5,849 nucleotides of DNA from Acidimicrobiia bacterium (GTDB taxonomy: Bacteria > Actinomycetota > Acidimicrobiia > Acidimicrobiales > Bin134), in the NCBI GenBank assembly GCA_009843565.1, contig VYDF01000181.1, forward strand, positions 1 through 5,849. The letters run 5' to 3'. The notes under the pieces are model-generated. The model was given only the letters and a program-made list of their open reading frames with translations, did no database searches and was not told the DNA's origin. Shown piece after piece: positions 5,111-5,849 of this stretch. Within the stretch, counting starts at the first letter, position 1, and every line of letters starts with the position of its first letter. The position numbers and the translations under genes were made by a program.

Positions 5111-5849
5111 TCAGCTCCAGCCCACCATGGCGTGCAACGGCGAGCGTTCCGGCACCAGCTCCACGTCGTCCAGGGACAACCCCTCGAAGCTGAGCGCCAG
5201 CACGGCGTCCTCCCAGCGGTCCCAGGTGCCGAGGGTATCGCCGGTAACCCTGTCGATGACGGCGCAGGCCGGGTCCCAGTCCGGGATGCCGCGCACGTGT
5301 TCGGAGCGCTCGTACGCGCGCTTCGCGCAGGCTTCGCACCTTGATGCGCCGAAGGAAGGGGCAATTCCGCAGTGCGTACAGATCCAGCGGTTTTTCCTGG
5401 CGGCGTAGCGGGTTCGGGCGGTGGCGCTCTTCGCCGGCCGGTACCGGGCCTCGGTCACGGTGCAGGGCCCGCATAGCGGCGCCCCGTCGAACGTCGGCGC
5501 CGAGCACCGGGTGCACAGCCCGGCAGCCCTGCGGGCAGCGTACGCTGCCCTGTCGGTCACGCGCCTCGAATCCAGGCACGGCTTGCAGCTCGATCCGCCC
5601 TCCACGGGCGGGCGATCGCCGCAACGGATGCAGAATCCGGCCTGCCGCCGATTCTCCTGGCGCTGCCGGCTTCTGCGCTTGGCCTGCAATCTTTTGGCGC
5701 CAGCGCTCCTGCCACCATAAGGCAGACCCTGGGAACGAGCCCGGGCGTATCGCTCGCGGTCGCGGCGGCGCTGGCCCTGGCGGCGGGCATGGCGCTGGCC
5801 AAGGGCATGGCGCTGAAGGACCTGATCGCGGGCTTTCACGACGGCATCA
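5111..5849 (-). CDS. Protein with three CxxC/CxxC zinc-ribbon-like repeats, 5' end outside window
   Basis: The frame is open to the right edge; at least 242 residues follow a GTG at 5839, and the true start may lie beyond the window. The numbering here is from that GTG. The N-terminal 65 residues are very basic (Arg, Lys, Gln). Three repeats then follow, each with paired CxxC knuckles: C70/C73 with C85/C88, C109/C112 with C123/C126, and C154/C157 with C168/C171. The gap inside each repeat is 10-11 residues, and Arg/Tyr-rich linkers separate them. Each could bind one zinc ion. The last 60 residues (from GIPDWDPACAVIDRV to HAMVGWS) contain no cysteine cluster and form an acidic, unrecognised domain. 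The basic charge and zinc ribbons suggest nucleic acid binding. Proteins with such serial CxxC repeats occur in many high-GC bacteria without known function. It converges with the helix-turn-helix gene. Confidence 0.68.
   Translation of the reverse strand, partial: DAVVKARDQVLQRHALGQRHARRQGQRRRDRERYARARSQGLPYGGRSAGAKRLQAKRRSRQRQENRRQAGFCIRCGDRPPVEGGSSCKPCLDSRRVTDRAAYAARRAAGLCTRCSAPTFDGAPLCGPCTVTEARYRPAKSATARTRYAARKNRWICTHCGIAPSFGASRCEACAKRAYERSEHVRGIPDWDPACAVIDRVTGDTLGTWDRWEDAVLALSFEGLSLDDVELVPERSPLHAMVGWS

Noticed and set aside
4836..5624. 262-codon minus-strand frame overlapping the zinc-ribbon gene
   Set aside because: Arg/Gly-rich out-of-frame shadow; the overlapping frame has the regular CxxC repeats and balanced composition.
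1..5849. CRISPR array, tRNA or rRNA genes
   Set aside because: No regularly spaced direct repeats and no recognisable tRNA or rRNA sequence were seen on either strand.

Overview
The window looks like accessory DNA (plasmid, integrative element or other variable region) of a high-GC bacterium. The single-stranded DNA-binding protein (SSB) resembles proteobacterial SSBs, so a proteobacterium is my best guess. Nothing here fixes genus or replicon type.

Layout: bases 1-92 hold no gene I can support. An intrinsic terminator (93-138) ends ssb, which lies on the minus strand (164-616). The ssb leader (617 to about 728) contains three overlapping, mutually exclusive hairpins. From 752 to 4249 lies an intact-looking RIT (recombinase in trio) mobile element: about 98-bp imperfect terminal inverted repeats (84 of 98 positions match by hand alignment, the outer 28 bp being identical) around three tyrosine recombinase genes in one plus-strand operon, ritA-ritB-ritC, each overlapping the next by the four bases ATGA. 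The flanks look more GC-rich than the element, which fits transfer. Right of the element is a 70-codon minus-strand gene of unknown function (4256-4468) whose stop codon is six bases from the inverted repeat. Then come a GC-rich divergent intergenic region, a small plus-strand gene with a probable helix-turn-helix, and, convergent with it, a minus-strand gene for a protein with three CxxC/CxxC zinc-ribbon-like repeats that runs off the right edge.

How it fits together: before insertion, the 70-codon gene and ssb lay in the same direction with roughly 115-145 bp between them and could have been co-transcribed. The element landed in that gap, in the opposite orientation, without breaking either gene. 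The three recombinases are expected to act together on the element ends, where an ATGTTG/CAACAT motif recurs in several copies. ritA is preceded by a two-tier hairpin that pairs with its own Shine-Dalgarno sequence, suggesting that translation of the whole trio is held down through the leader and translational coupling.

The RIT family is already described. The less expected items are the Shine-Dalgarno-sequestering leader, the asymmetric near-palindrome outside the left repeat, the apparent second N-terminal domain and altered active-site box of RitA, the hairpin cascade before ssb, and the two unrecognised genes on the right.
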